Shown here one piece after another: positions 1-12,075 of a stretch of DNA of 64,000 nucleotides. Source of the stretch: Gracilariopsis chorda (lineage: Eukaryota; Rhodophyta; Florideophyceae; Gracilariales; Gracilariaceae). A program made the translations under genes and the position numbers. Numbering within the stretch: the stretch's first letter is position 1; the number at the start of each line of letters is the position of its first letter. The DNA is taken from assembly GCA_003194525.1 (NCBI GenBank), contig NBIV01000180.1, positions 86,751 to 150,750 on the forward strand, in the 5' to 3' direction. The notes beneath the pieces were generated by a model. It worked only from the letters and a program-made list of their open reading frames with translations. It ran no database searches and had not been told where the DNA came from.

Positions 1-38
1 CTATGGTATATGCTTCATTAGTTACGCCCATGTGAGAC

Positions 39-1437
39 GTGTCTCTTGGAAGAATAGGAATAACGGAGCACCTTATTGATTTGCTACCTAGCACTGGGCC
101 AATTGCAAACCATTATTATCGGGCTGGACCGAAAGCCCGTGAAAAGGAGAAATCTCAAGTTGAGAAGATGTTACGCGCTGGCGTCATCGAACCCACTCAG
201 TCACCCTGGGCTTCGCCAGTCATTCTTGTTCCCAAAGCGGATGGATCTCGGATATCGTGTACCGATTACCGGCGTCTTAACACAGTTACCGTCAAAGACA
301 TATACCCGATTTCTCTGATTGACGTGTACATCGACTCACTTGAGAGTGTTACGCTGGTCACAGCTCCTCACGCCAATTGGGGTTATCGGCAAGTTCGTAT
401 CCGAAGTGACGCCCGTCACAAAACTGCGTTTATGTGCCACCAAAGACCATATCGTTTTAAACTAATGCCCTTCTCGTTAACCAATGCACCTGCTACGTTT
501 CAACTTGCTATAGATATTCTATTGGCCACGTTAAAATGAACAAGCTTCTCGGTGTACCTTTACGATATAATCAGGTTCTCCCACAACGTGGATGATCACA
601 TAACCCATGTGAGGAACGCACGTCCTGCAAGTGTTGCAGAATGCAGGGATTACGCTAAACCCCAAGAAGTGCGACTTCTGTACCGATTCGGTGAAGTATA
701 GTCGACATATAATCCGCCCCAGACAGATCTCGATAGACAAGTTAAGAGTTAAATTGCCGAGGAACGCGAAACATCTCAGTACGCAAACGGAAGTCCGATC
801 ATTTATCGAACTTCAAAATGTGTATCGTCGGTTCGTCCCGAATTTTGCGGAGCTTGTGACACCTCTGAATGATCTGCCTAAAAATGGACAACCAGTTAAA
901 ATGAAACGTTTCGGCAACGCGGAAGCGTCTGCCTTCACGGCTCTCATCAATGTCGTGGCGTCTCCGCTAATATTGGCGTTTTCAAGTATTGGTTTACCCT
1001 ATGAAGTGGATACTGATTCCAGTGATAACCAGGTCGGTTGTACGCTATTTCATGTAACCGAATACGGTGAGCGATCCACAACATGGAATTGGTTTCGGAC
1101 ATTGAACTTGCGCGAACGTAGGTATTCGGTTTCGGAAAAGGAGTGTCTCGCCATTGTTTGGGTGCTGGCCACTCTTCGATCATATCTTATGGGAACGCAT
1201 TTTATGACACACACGGATTATTCTTACATCTGTTGGCGAATAAAGATTGCCGAACCATCCAGGCCACTTTTTTTTGCTGGTGCCTCCGACGCTCGGAATT
1301 TGATTTCGGAGTACTATATAAAGAGGGAACTCTTGACACGCAAACCGACACGTTATTTCGCCTGGGAACTACTGTTGAAGCAGAACCGGTCGATGATCTG
1401 AAGATATCGTGTTTTGTGGTTGAGAAGGATTAAAGGA
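39..1437 (+). pseudogene. E1 pol: reverse transcriptase and RNase H remnant
   Basis: The first 166-codon open stretch has the Ty3/gypsy RT fingers and palm: a VIEPTQSPWASPVILVPK-type entry, the DYRRLN segment, a YPI element and LMPFSLTNAPATFQ. After a TGA at 537-539 the frame resumes with VYLYDIIRFSHN where LVYLDDVIIFSR is expected, so one catalytic aspartate of the YxDD box is gone. From about 631 the thumb and tether follow. RNase H comes next, with DTDSSDNQVGCTLF and a YSVSEKECLAIVW segment, up to about 1437. At least two frameshifts and several stops are present. It is related to the pol of E2 but much more diverged. Not functional. Confidence 0.85.
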
Positions 1438-1565
1438 ATACCAAGGATTGATCAGACGACATTTCTAACAATACTCTCGTTTCTAGTACTTAGGAGCGCC
1501 CGACTGCAAGCTCCTTTACGCCTATTTCTCGGGAAGAGTTGATTCCCAAACAACAATGAGACCCG

Positions 1566-2766
1566 TTGTGTACGCAAATTTGCGCTTGCCGCAATGGAGG
1601 ATATCACTTACCTTTTTCGATGAACGATCAGGTATACTGTGACCGGTTTGTTAAAGCTTCCCCACAGATTGTGGTACCCCACTCCTTACAGAGACCTGTT
1701 CTCAAACATTCTCACTATATGAAACTTGGAGCACACCCAGGGGGTAGGAAGTTGTATCTGACGCTCCGCGAAGATTTGTAGTGGCCCACGATGGCGTTTG
1801 ACTGTTATGCAGTTCGCCGCTCTTGTACGGAATGCGCTAAGAACAACATGAAGCTGCGGAAGTATTTGAGGAAGTTGACGCTCTTCTCAGCTCGCGCTCC
1901 GCTGGAATTTGTGGCTATCAACATACTTTGCGAGTTCATTTTAACACCCCGAAGGAACCCATACTCGCTGGAAAACGGACCATTTTTATACACTCGTACG
2001 GACGGCGCTGCTTAAACGAATTACGGCTGCAGCGGTGGCACAAGCCTTTGTCACCCACTGGTTATTCGTTTACGGCCCAGTCATTGATCTAGTATCAAGC
2101 AATGGTCCCCAATCTACTTCAAAGTTATTTCAGGACGTCTGTCGTATTCTCGATTTTCGACATACGTTCGTTACTGCGTTTCACCTGCAGAGTGATGGAC
2201 AACTGGAACGATATCTTTGTACAATGCTGAACGCATTACGATCATAATTCGCAGAACATCCCAGGGATTGGGACCTCTTTACTGATGCGGTTCCGCATGG
2301 ATACATTACCCAGGTACATCGCGTTACGTGGCTCTTGCCTTCTGAGTTCATGCCGTCACGAAGTCCACCTCCTGTGGCAATCGAGGCTCAATCGGCTTTG
2401 TCTGCGTACCCCTCACCACGCGTACACATGGATAACTGGAGAGAATGGTTATGGAAGATGGTGCCGGTTGCCTGGAAAGCTATGGACAAAGCTACACTTG
2501 CGTGCAAGCGTAAGGTCGACGGGAAGCTCCGTCGAGCGCTACCGCAGTTTACCACAGAAGAATTTGTTTTCGTTCAGAAGTAGTATTATAATCCTGAGAA
2601 GGAAAAATGTCATAAGTTTTCTACAATCGTGGACGGATCCTATCGAGTGGTTTCTACTTCCAACGACACAGTCGTCCTGGACATTAACGACCATCACGAA
2701 CGGGTTTCACGCCACGGTGTTACTGTATCTCTTCACGCTCATCCAACTCCTGATATACATCTGACG
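1566..2766 (+). pseudogene. E1 integrase remnant
   Basis: The zinc-binding N-terminus is visible as RSCTECAKNN (about 1827). The catalytic core follows with PLEFVAINILCEF and then QAFVTHWLFVYG, and SSNGPQSTSKLF where TDNGSQF is usual. The third catalytic region reads HLQSDGQLERYLCTM in place of HPQTNGQ.ER.NRT. So the first and second acidic residues appear substituted, and the glutamate of QLER remains. Downstream, 2629-2766 reads DGSYRVVSTSNDTVVLD, the SH3-like C-terminal fold that precedes the chromodomain in E2. Stops at 1779-1781, about 2015 and about 2247 break it up. Clear family, dead copy. Confidence 0.82.
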
Positions 2767-4683
2767 GTAATCTGCACTCAGGTGACCTATTCGCGGCTCA
2801 TTCTCCATCGTGCCCAGCGATTCTACTGCATCCAGATCGTTGTTTTTCAGATTTACCGAAGAAAACGAACCTCCTTCTTGAACAAAAGTCCCGGGATGCC
2901 CCAGATCAATCTGCTGGAGTTAACCGTCTACCCACCCTACTCAACCCCATGAATTCGCGTAGGGAGGGGGAGGGTGGTTCAATCGATGTCGGTTTACCGG
3001 CGTTGTCTGGGAAACGTATTCCTGAGTACCAAACGGTTAGTCAAACAGTGCAAAAAGTGAACGGGGAGTCCCACAAGGAATATGGGAACCCCACTAAGGA
3101 ACGCTCCAGAACGGTAGACAAAACGGTAGGGTGCCTGTCCCCGTGGTTCGCCTGCTAAATTCAGTACTTCGCAGTAGCAATAACACGCAAAGCCTTGCTT
3201 CTTGGATTAGTGGCGAACCGTTCCCAGTGTCCGCCGACCCTGACTTCGACTACCTTGAGGAGGACTATGAATCCGATTGGGTGCACACCACAATTTGGTG
3301 CTTGTCATCCCTGCTCGGTGGGAAGGACGAGGCTTTCGTGGGACTCTTGAAGAGGTAGAAAGCTCAGACCTGTACCACAACGTGTGAGAATCTCACGGGC
3401 AACGTACCCACGTAAACGACAACCCGGGACAGCCATCAGCAAGGGTTTACTTGAAGTGTCACCGACACTGTGTGGACGTTCGCCGGCACCGGTCATCCAA
3501 TGAGGATACAACTCGTGCGCATCGTAGCCAGTCAATCGGCCTCCATGGACTGGTAGTGCTGCACATGAGTATGTTCGTCAAACATTAACCTCGACTCTGT
3601 GAGGAACTAGCCGAATCTCGAACGCTACCATTCGCCGGTGAATGACTCTTCGGAGCTCACGTCAGAACCAAGTACTCAGAAACGCGAGTTCTATCTGGGC
3701 ATATTTTCCGTTTTATGCTACAAAGCGTGTAATGGATGAGGTACACCCGTAAGTAGGGATACGTACAACGCTACGGGCTTTCTCCATTGCAATACAACGG
3801 AAGTTACCGTTTGGACGATTCCACGGACCCACTGAGAGTAAACTCCAAGTCCCAGGTGAACGACAAGCGTAATACCTTTGCTCAGGATTGGAGAGGAGTC
3901 CCATAGTACCTCTGAGGGGTTTGCTGCTACAAGAATTCGTCATAGGAGACATGAAGTCGGACAGGTACTCCCAAGAAGTAGTCATCGAACGCATCGTGTG
4001 ACATGAATGTAACCCACAAGGGGTGGTTTATTATCAAATCCGTTGGTATGGATACCCTCCGGAAGAGCATAAAATGGAAGCCGTTGAATACCTGCCTAAG
4101 TCTAAAGTCCTGCAATATCACCGAGGAACTCGAAGTACTCGGACATCTATACCAGCAACGGTGGACAAAGCCCAAGTACGATAAACCTGTACCCGGTACA
4201 CGAAGGGTATTTTGTGACCGCGAAGTGAAGAAGCTCGAAGAAGAGAAAAAGACGAATAAGATCCTCACGAAAGGAACAAGAAATAGATGAACTGTAGCGA
4301 ATAGAATATTACCGAAATAACTGTTATACAGGACTAAAGGTCTACAGAAGAGAAGTAATGATGATGAAGAACACTATGAAATGGATAAGGCAGAGAAAGC
4401 ATGAAAAACAAAGTACGGGGAACCACAAGCTTGGTTTAACCCAGAATCTATCCCAAGATTTAACACTGACATGTGAAGGTCAGAATACTCAGTAAAAGCT
4501 ATCCGGACGAAGACCCCGTACCAGAGTGACTGGTAGATTGAGGATAATTCGAAGGGGTGAGAGCCAGGAGATGTCCGACATCTACCATGTCTGGGGGTAC
4601 TGGGATTCCAAGGTGTTGGAGGTTCTCTCCCAACGCAATGACGTAAGGGTCCGTCACAACCGGAGGCAGTACGTTCGATAGAG
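2767..4683. other. E1 3' accessory region, no recognisable gene
   Basis: Open stretches here are at most about 110 codons. The best are plus-strand 2949-3158, 3131-3358 (an acidic tract ending in a WCLSSLLGG segment) and 4003-4290 (a lysine/glutamate-rich C-terminus). None matches a family I know. The stretch lies between the integrase C-terminus and the antisense pseudogene of E1, which corresponds to the shorter gap 22208-22562 of E2. It is probably decayed retroelement sequence, possibly with another insertion. Confidence 0.4.
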
Positions 4684-6000
4684 GTTGCAGCTCACTCGTC
4701 TTCGTTACAAACCTCCACCTCTGGGGACCACCGTATTAGTCGGCCACCCCAGCATTGCTCGGATGAACCGAATCCATGACCATTCCATGGTAAAGGAGGC
4801 CCCTATCGCTGCCTTTTTCATCCATCATTGGATAAACGAAGTCGACCAATGGCCCGTAATCGTTATGAAATACGAATCCAGTCGGATGAACCGTTAGTAT
4901 TGTCAGCGGAGGACTGCGTTGCTAAAATGCGTGAGCACGGGAAACCGTTGCACCCACATAGTATGTGGGTGCAACGGTTTCCCGTGCTCGCCTATTATGA
5001 CCGGTATGTGGCACATACGGGTCATAATAGGCGACGTCCCCAGCGTTTGGATGCCGGTGACCCGAAGACTGGTCATGAGGATTCATTGTACCCTGACCAC
5101 ACTTATCTCACGCAACAGTATCCCAGTGGACCTGGTTATTCACATCCAAATTTATAAGACTTCAGCCACGTTGTGCTGGCATCCCATTGGGATTAGCAGG
5201 TCAAGCTGTTTGAAAATGTTCCGACCCATTGGCGGTATGAAACAGAGACGGTATTTGTCACACGCTTCCCAGAGGAGAACAACCACTACGCGGGTACCCC
5301 ACTCTGCGGAAATAAGTGACCGTTACCCCCGATTTCGGATCATCGATGATATGGGAACTTATATAAGTTAAAATAGGAGCCAGTTCCAAAAAAGACACCT
5401 TAGGTACCTCAATCTGATGCCACCGCAGCGGTAACGCTGCCATGGGACCCCTGAACGTTGGTGGGAGATAAATTTCGGTTTCGATATGGGTGCATGGAAT
5501 CAAATACCAGTATTGGGAACGCACCTTGAGCTCAATCCGAATCTTCTCGGACAACGTCACTTCCGTTTCAGAACGTCAGATGAACCGAAAGTCCGCAGGG
5601 ATGATTGTTCTCGCGCAACAAAGCGTACCGGACTCGATGGTTACCTGCGTTGCGGTTTCGAAGTGTGCCGTGTCGAACTGAGCCAGGTTATCCCCATAGG
5701 ATCCTTTGAAGGAGGGACGATGCCTCTATACGTCGAAACCATACTCACTGGGAATCAGATGTTGGCTGGGAGTACGCATGAAAGTTTATACGCGAGTCGC
5801 GTCATTTCCCTTTGGCTATCCAAGTTCTCTCCACGGCGGAGGTCTATCCTTAAGAGTTTAGGATCCAACGAAATGCGTCCTCGCCAAACACGTAAATTGA
5901 CCACCTCAAGGGAAAGGCCACCCGGTAGAACGCCGTCGTGTTCGCAGGACTGAATCAGTGGCAGGTGGAAAACCTCACACGCATGAAACCAAGGAGCTCG
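4684..6000 (-). pseudogene. E1 antisense accessory reading frame, decayed
   Basis: Reading the minus strand gives protein-like stretches broken by stops and frameshifts. 4740-4900 has an HPTGFVFHND box, a GSDRGLLYHG box and an aspartate-stop-tyrosine where E2 has PDYY. 5258-5560 contains RWHQIEV. 5820-6000 has a long open stretch ending RRGENLDSQREM. The antisense frame of E2 carries TPGFLWYD, GNDDGNVYQ, VPDYY and CWHQVEF in the same order. The distance between the WHQ and GF boxes is similar (about 535 bp here, about 495 bp in E2), although two palindromes lie between them here. It occupies the same position, after integrase and before the presumed 3' LTR. The homology was judged by eye; product and function are unknown. 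Confidence 0.45.
4933..5034. repeat. Two abutting long palindromes with 1-nt centres
   Basis: The first is a perfect inverted repeat: arms 4933-4960 and 4962-4989 (28 bp each) around a single G at 4961. The second begins at once: arms 4988-5010 and 5012-5034 (23 bp) around G5011, with one mismatch (C5002/G5019 region of the stem). Each could fold into a hairpin with almost no loop. They lie inside the decayed antisense gene of E1 and have no counterpart at the equivalent place in E2. Confidence 0.9.
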
Positions 6001-6530
6001 GGCAGAAATCGAAGGATTTTGTAGCGGATTCTGTGCTTCCGGGGTTACCCTGTACCCCTCCCTAAAAAAACCTAAAAACCGGAGGAAGATCGGTACTAGT
6101 CATGATGAGTTGGATTCGTTTTATTTCTTTCCGTCTGTGGGTCACTCGCTTTCGTTGCGATGTTTCCTGGTCTAAGGAGGGGTATGTGTAGAGCAATTCG
6201 TATGTGCACACCCTCTAGGCGACGTGGATCATGACTCATTCAGTACCAATGTAGCATCGGTTCAACTCAGGTATGAGTGGAAGCTTGGGCATTTGGGGTG
6301 AAATTCGATATGAACTTCATTTGATATTTTTGGAACCTTCGGGGGTGACGTCTATGATATCTGGAATATATGAACGCGTGGTAGGCGTACGGACATTATT
6401 CATGCCTGGCATGAGTCACATTTGTCGTATTTCGCCGTGGCCAGCCATGCCACGCAGTGAAACAAACCTGTGGACCATGCATTTGGCATAGTACTGTAGT
6501 AGTATTCTTGGTTTTAATATGATCCCGTAG

Positions 6531-7485
6531 TACTTAAGGGAGGACATCCCTGCCATTTCACCCTGAACTAAAGTTAGGATGTGACTCGGCTATGAGTTTA
6601 TCGCCTGCCCCGATTGACCAATTCCTCCCGGGATTTCACCGCGACTAGTCTCGTTATACTAACCTGCACAGTATCAACTAAAACTGCTGATCTGTGTTAC
6701 GGCGTCAGTTCGCCGATTGTTCACTGTTTCTACCGTATTGGTTATTTTATATTGTAGAAACAGAGACTCGTTTGACTCAGTATTGAGTGTTGCCGAACTG
6801 GCTGAATATGCAGCACCCCCACCACCGGGTCTCTTTCTGCTCCCCACACCACTTGCTGGGTTGAACCATTTTCCTTGGATCTTTTTCCCTTTTTCCCTTT
6901 TTACATTTTGGATTCTCCGTGGACCGTAACACCGCTTAAACAGACCTAGGAACTAAGTTGACCAGCTGGTAATCTGATTCTAGGTAAAACTTCCGTCCGT
7001 ATAGCCAGAAGCCACCTCAGTTCTACATCTGAACACCGTGTGGCACAGATATACCAGTCGCTGCCCTTACCTCGCAAGAGAGCAAAGCCACGAACATCTT
7101 GAGAGGATCTCCCGCCTAGCCAAATTGCTCCACAGGAACGTTCACCCTCTATAGCCCGAAGAAAAAGCTGGAGCCCCGACCAGATCCAGCACCGTACATG
7201 TACGCTACCTCCCTTTCCCACATCATCTTCTCAATCTTCGTAATCAAATGTAGCAGGAAAACAGGGCCAGTGACTTGCAACAATATCAGAAATAGACGCA
7301 CCCCTCCATTGCCATAGCAATAGCGTTTGCAACTCGCACCTTACACACACAACCCATCCTATAAGATATCATCATCGACGCACCACCTCCAGTCAATCTC
7401 GCGCAAGCCCGTCGCTACCCCCACGTGGTGCTTTGGCAAACATCCCAAAATGAGAAACTTGACAAGTTGGACCAACACAACAGTA
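6531..7485. other. Intergenic, no gene seen
   Basis: No open stretch resembles a known protein. A pyrimidine-rich run near 6880-6910 and a CTGGTAATCTG motif near 6964 could be remnants of LTR or leader sequence of E1 or of the copia fragment. I found no direct-repeat partner for either. Confidence 0.3.
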
Positions 7486-8778
7486 TCAAGTGGCCCCCAA
7501 ACCATTTCACACCATCGCCAAAACAGTCATTCTTCTAATGATGCTCTATCGTTATGAACAGTCAGCAGTGAGATTAGTATCCGATCGTAAAGCCCGCAGT
7601 AATTTACGTGGAGATCTGATGCGACAGGGACTCCAGTATGACCCCAGGCATACAAAATCCTTTAACGCTGATAGAACCGCCCAACGCATGCTCATGGCGT
7701 TGCATGCGGCGCAGAAACTCCCGCTCGAATAATCTGATATATAATCTGCCTATCTCAAAGAGAACTACCAACATGACCGAGCCATATACGTCAAGCGAAT
7801 GCAGCGATATGAAGGATCATATAAACACCATGGAGAACATGGCCAACTCATAGGCAGCCTCTATGGAACCCCCCTCGTGGCTTACTGTTAAAATCATGGC
7901 CTCAAGAAGTTACTCACACCGATAAGATTCAAAAGCTCTAGCCACGAACCATGTCTCTACTGCAAAAAAACGGACAACAACTACATCATCTACAACCTCA
8001 CCCTTGATGACGTTTTGGTACTTTGCATCGCATCAACTCCTCATTATTGACCTCTACCCCCAAGTATTAAAGAATTACAAAGTCAAGTGACTTGGAACAC
8101 CACGCAGGTTCTTAAACTGGACCATCATTCATACAGGCAGCGGCACCCATACCTCAGAGCCCGACTCTATGGACGCCATTCTTGAGCAAACCTGCATGAA
8201 AAACTGCGACCCTACGCTAACCCCATACACCACCAGAACAGTACTAGATCAGCAGCAACCCATGCCAACACTAACTACGACCAATGCCACAAAATTCCGC
8301 GAAACATTGGGTGAGACTCGGCATATCACCGACAGCACCCGTACAGACATTGTCTGTGCAACGAATCGTCTAGCACAACAAAATGGCCCATCCGCAACTG
8401 CACCACTTTCAAGATTTGAAATCACTCCTCCAATACTTGAATGATACACGCACGCATAAACTCTTTTATCCCAAGATGGAGAAAGCGGCCGACAAAACCA
8501 CGCTCTTAACGTTATTCAGCGACGCGAAATTTTCGAACGAGAAGAATCGCAAGCCCATCACTGGTACACTCCATTGCGTGTTCTTCAAAACAGTCTCATG
8601 GACTTTACGAAAGCAAAACATGCTCGCATTATCGACAACCGAAGCGGAGTCCATAGCCGCCACCGACGCCACACAGGACACCAACTGGCTAGCTAAGCTT
8701 TTCACCAACGCTCAAGCTCATCTAGATCAGCAACACCACATAATGTCGATAAACGTTCTGCCGTGTTTATCGCACTAA
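7486..8778 (+). pseudogene. Ty1/copia retrotransposon fragment (RT-RNase H)
   Basis: 7550-7732 reads KARSNLRGDLMRQGLQYDP and then NADRTAQRMLMAL, the copia RT entry where K-A-R-L-V is followed by the conserved glycine region. 8169-8444 holds the end of RT, with DSTRTDIVCATNRLAQ in place of RPDI.YAV..L.. . 8383-8778 is copia RNase H: TLFSDAKFSNEKNRKPITG, then VSWTLRKQNMLALSTTEAE with the acidic catalytic residues, then the final WL..L helix. Stops and frameshifts occur at about 7732, 7853 and 8444. GAG, protease and integrase are absent and I see no LTRs, so this is a 3' pol fragment. Confidence 0.83.
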
Positions 8779-9933
8779 ATTAGGCATTACGAAGAAGCGG
8801 AAGTATATCAACCTCATATATCAGTATTTGTAACTTCATGTAAACCGCTACAATATCTAAACTCAGTGCATTTCAACTGCAGTGATGACAGCCAAAGTCT
8901 TCACCGATCCACTTCAACCGCTTTATAATCCTCTGCAAGCTCACATCACTTCGCGCCCCACAAAAAATTGAGCTGCATTAACCGCGGACTGTCAAACAAA
9001 TCTTGCTACGCCACAATTTTTCGTATCGTCAAAACATCATACTACAGAAAAATAGGAGTATTTAAGCTACGAAACAACGGCGACGAAGTAGAGTCACGAG
9101 GCAGTACCTCACACTCACAGTCCAAATGCATTGCTCAATTGCGAAATTAACACTGTCCGATCCGCTCATTCTCGAGGATAATACAAGGTGAATAACAAGC
9201 TAACCCTCACAAATGCTCAATTTCGGACAGAATCTCACTCAATCAAGAACCCCATTTACAACCTCATCTTGCCCTGTTTTAGGCACTCCGAATCTGCGCC
9301 ACAAACTAATTCAATCAACATGGGCTCAATTTGAGACAAACGTACATCGTGCTCTGCAAGCTTCTAGTGCATGTGCTGCAGACGCAACAGCCCCGTCCCT
9401 GATGCTGAGCGTCGTTTGACTTCTTTTAGCCCACCACCAGCAGTTCCGTGATCCTCACCCCAGTAACTCCACCAGTTGATCGGCACATCATCGAAGCACT
9501 TTCACCTCTTGAGAGCGACGTTGTCAGTCACCACAACAGTTTGACTCAAATAATGCGCACCCATTGCCGTTGACCTACAAACCTGTCCTCCATTTCCTTC
9601 GCGGTCACAATGCACTTGTTTATTTTGAACTGCGTTCTCTCCGTTATTATTTCGCTCGGAGTTTGGACAACTGTTTTCTTTCTCTGTCAACCACTGTGCT
9701 GGAGCACCACCTTCGGTTCTTGCATTGACAGTTTCTGTTGGAAGTACTACCAGTTGTGGTTGTCAAATCAGGGAATTTGCTGATGACTTCTTCTGCAACA
9801 ACGTCTCAACGCATCGCAAACAGGTCCTGGGGTTCTGTTCTTCACTACCAAGTTTCTTTAGCCTGCTATGAATGATGCCGTTAGAAACGCGAGGAATTTG
9901 TCGCATCACTTTCTCGGGAAACGATTGCAATTT
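8779..9933. other. Intergenic, no gene seen
   Basis: AT-leaning DNA between the copia fragment and the pogo-like transposase. Open stretches of 60-70 codons occur on both strands and none looks like a protein family. The 3' LTR of the copia element would be expected in the first few hundred bases, but no second copy is present to confirm it. Confidence 0.35.
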
Positions 9934-11122
9934 CTATGAAGGCACACTGTCTTTTGCAAAGCCCATTATTAGATCTTTTTCCAATAAAAACAATCCACAG
10001 CGGTCAAAACGTTCTACTGCATGCCTGGAATTCATTTCACGGAACGCAGCAGGAGCGAGTTTGATTTTCATGGCCATGTTTGCATGGGTGAACTGATTCG
10101 AGTACAAGAATATATCCAGAACATTTCGTACGTTATCCGAGAAACCCTTGTTGACTCTGCAGTCACAGGGCTGCAATATGTTTGAAGTATTGTCAGGAAC
10201 CTGGATTACTTCGATGTCGCTTTTCTCGCTTCGTTCAGCCATTCTACGCCATTTTGAGAGCTATGGCCATCCAAGAACCGCAAAAACTTCTCTACTTTTG
10301 GGACAAACTTGCGTATGAAAATGTTGGATAACTGAGGGTAATAGAACTTTGGTCACGGACCCTTTTCCGCTGCAAGATATATGGGATTCATCTGGAAGCC
10401 AGTTCTTGAGTGCCATCCATTGTTACTCCGGTGAGAGGTTCTCAAGAAAGTCTTGTAAACGTGGAGTAGTGCAAGATGGTATTATTTATTTCCTTGAGCA
10501 ACAAGGAAAGTGAAGCAATGTGACCAGATGCTGATATCATAACTTCTGCGGCTAGATGCTTGCCGTTGTCCTTGAGTTTTATTCTTTACCCACCCTGTCT
10601 ACTATTGCACGCATTGTGTCTTCTGTTTCTTCTACCAAACTTCGTGCAAACACTGGTTTCATGAAGATTCTAGATGCGGTTGGGGTCCAGAAATATATCC
10701 GGCATCGACTCCTTCAGCCTTTCAATGATCTGTACTAATGTTTTGGTTTGGTATAGGTTCCATGCTGACAATCTCTTACTGTCAATTGTTTCTGTTTTAA
10801 AGCAAGTCAAGGTACTGTTCCTTGCATGAAAGAACCAGAGAGCATAATCGGATGGAATCAATTTGAAATATCCTTTACGGCCATATTTTACTACTTGTGC
10901 TATTAGGGCTTTTAGTTCAAAATCTCTATAATTAAAGCCGCGTTTTGCAGCAAATACTATACGCTCAACGACAAAATTCTCTTCTTCTTGCGACGAAACA
11001 GGTCCGCTCTCTGCAAAATGTACAGTTGGGTCAAGAAGTTTTCGATACACGTCATTTTTCTTGTTCGGCATTGCATCTCGAAGACGATAAAGTTTGGTTT
11101 TACTGATATTTGTCAGCTTCAT
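9934..11122 (-). pseudogene. pogo/CENP-B-like DDE transposase relic
   Basis: On the minus strand the N-terminal part (11122-10670, 150 codons) has a helix-turn-helix start, then SQEEENFVVERIVFAAKRG, the usual entry of the CENP-B/Tigger DNA-binding region. The C-terminal part (10242-9934) reads VIQVPDNTSNILQPCDCRVNK, the hallmark of the DDE_1 superfamily, followed by the helical tail ending RCGLFLLEKD. The two parts are in different frames and the catalytic middle (10243-10669) has no continuous frame, so the gene is inactivated. I could not identify terminal inverted repeats or a TA duplication. Confidence 0.82.
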
Positions 11123-11845
11123 AATAATTGGGACTGGCGTTTTTACTTGAACTCTTCCATTGCACTTTGGAGTTGTTGTTCTACATTCAGGCGCTTGGCA
11201 TGTGCTGCCTTTCTACCTGCGGTCTGTCTTTGCATTGAAAGTGGCATGGTGCTTGTGCTTTTTAGACTTTTACTTAGCTGGGAGGAAGAAGTTGGGAGAG
11301 CTTGTGGCGGAATTGAAAAAGATAGCGAATGGGAGAGCAGATTTGGAGTGGAACGTCCTGAAATTTGGAGCGTCTCAAATTGAGCCTTTGCCCAATTTAA
11401 GCCCGCAAGACGGTTAGCAATCCTATCCTACTCTTTCTACGCGTGGTAATGGACTGGTACTGCATCTTTTGCAATTCAATAAATATAGAATAATTCATTA
11501 GAATACACTTGAGCACAGAAACTCGTATTGCAGTGCTTTCCTCACCACCTGAAGACCACTATATCTCCATGATGGTCAAGCCGATAATGATTGTGAACCT
11601 CAGCAACCACCATGCGCTTGACCGCTTCTCAGGCGTAACAAGAGGTGCAGGCTGCTCAGAACGTTGTTTTAAGTGACCACCAAACTCAGACTGCACAGAT
11701 TCGTACAAATCCTCACATCTCTGTTCGACAATTTCCAGGTAAAACTCAACGATGGGTATTAATGATGCGGGTTAAACTTCTGGCTACTGTTCGACAGTGC
11801 CTGGGAGATGTTCCAACAATTTTTATTGTAAGGTAACGGTTCTTT
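11123..11845. other. Intergenic, no gene seen
   Basis: The region lies between the 5' end of the pogo-like gene and the LTR of E3. Overlapping plus-strand open stretches at 10988-11417 have a hydrophobic, cysteine-rich composition with no recognisable domain and are probably chance. The 5' terminal repeat of the pogo element may lie here. Confidence 0.3.
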
Positions 11846-12047
11846 CACCAAGGGATGTGGATTGATGGCAACCGGGTCGACGCTCCTTTTACTGAGTCTC
11901 TTCTGCTATGCATTGGGCTCATTTATACGCCCTCATACCTACCTCTTTGCGCCCGTTGGCGCACGACCAACACAATTCTAATTACGCAACCGTTTCCGTC
12001 GCTGTGTCAGCGCCCATTTAGGGCATTCAAAGTTCTCTGTTGCACCA
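11846..12047 (-). repeat. E3 3' LTR
   Basis: This is a direct repeat of 26904-27112. The shared core runs from AAGGGATGTGGATTGATGG to the GCATTCAAAG region on the plus strand. In the element's own orientation it begins TGGTGCAACAGAG, just after a purine-rich CTAGGAGGACAA (12048-12059), a plausible polypurine tract. It lacks about 6 bp that the other LTR has near its start. Confidence 0.75.
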
Positions 12048-12075
12048 TTGTCCTCCTAGAGCATTGGCGTGAGCT

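Larger units (their letters stand above)
1..6530 (+). mobile_element. E1: degraded Ty3/gypsy LTR retrotransposon, left end outside window
   Basis: Decayed pieces of reverse transcriptase, RNase H, integrase and integrase C-terminus follow each other on the plus strand in Ty3/gypsy order (RT-RH-INT). Gag and protease would lie before base 1. After the integrase comes about 3.4 kb of accessory DNA with an antisense reading at 4684-6000. A purine-rich run at 6173-6181, followed by TGTGTAGAGC near 6184, resembles the polypurine tract and LTR start of E2, so the 3' LTR may begin there. No matching 5' LTR is in the window, so the right edge is a guess. Stops and frameshifts throughout mean it cannot encode working proteins. 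Confidence 0.7.
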
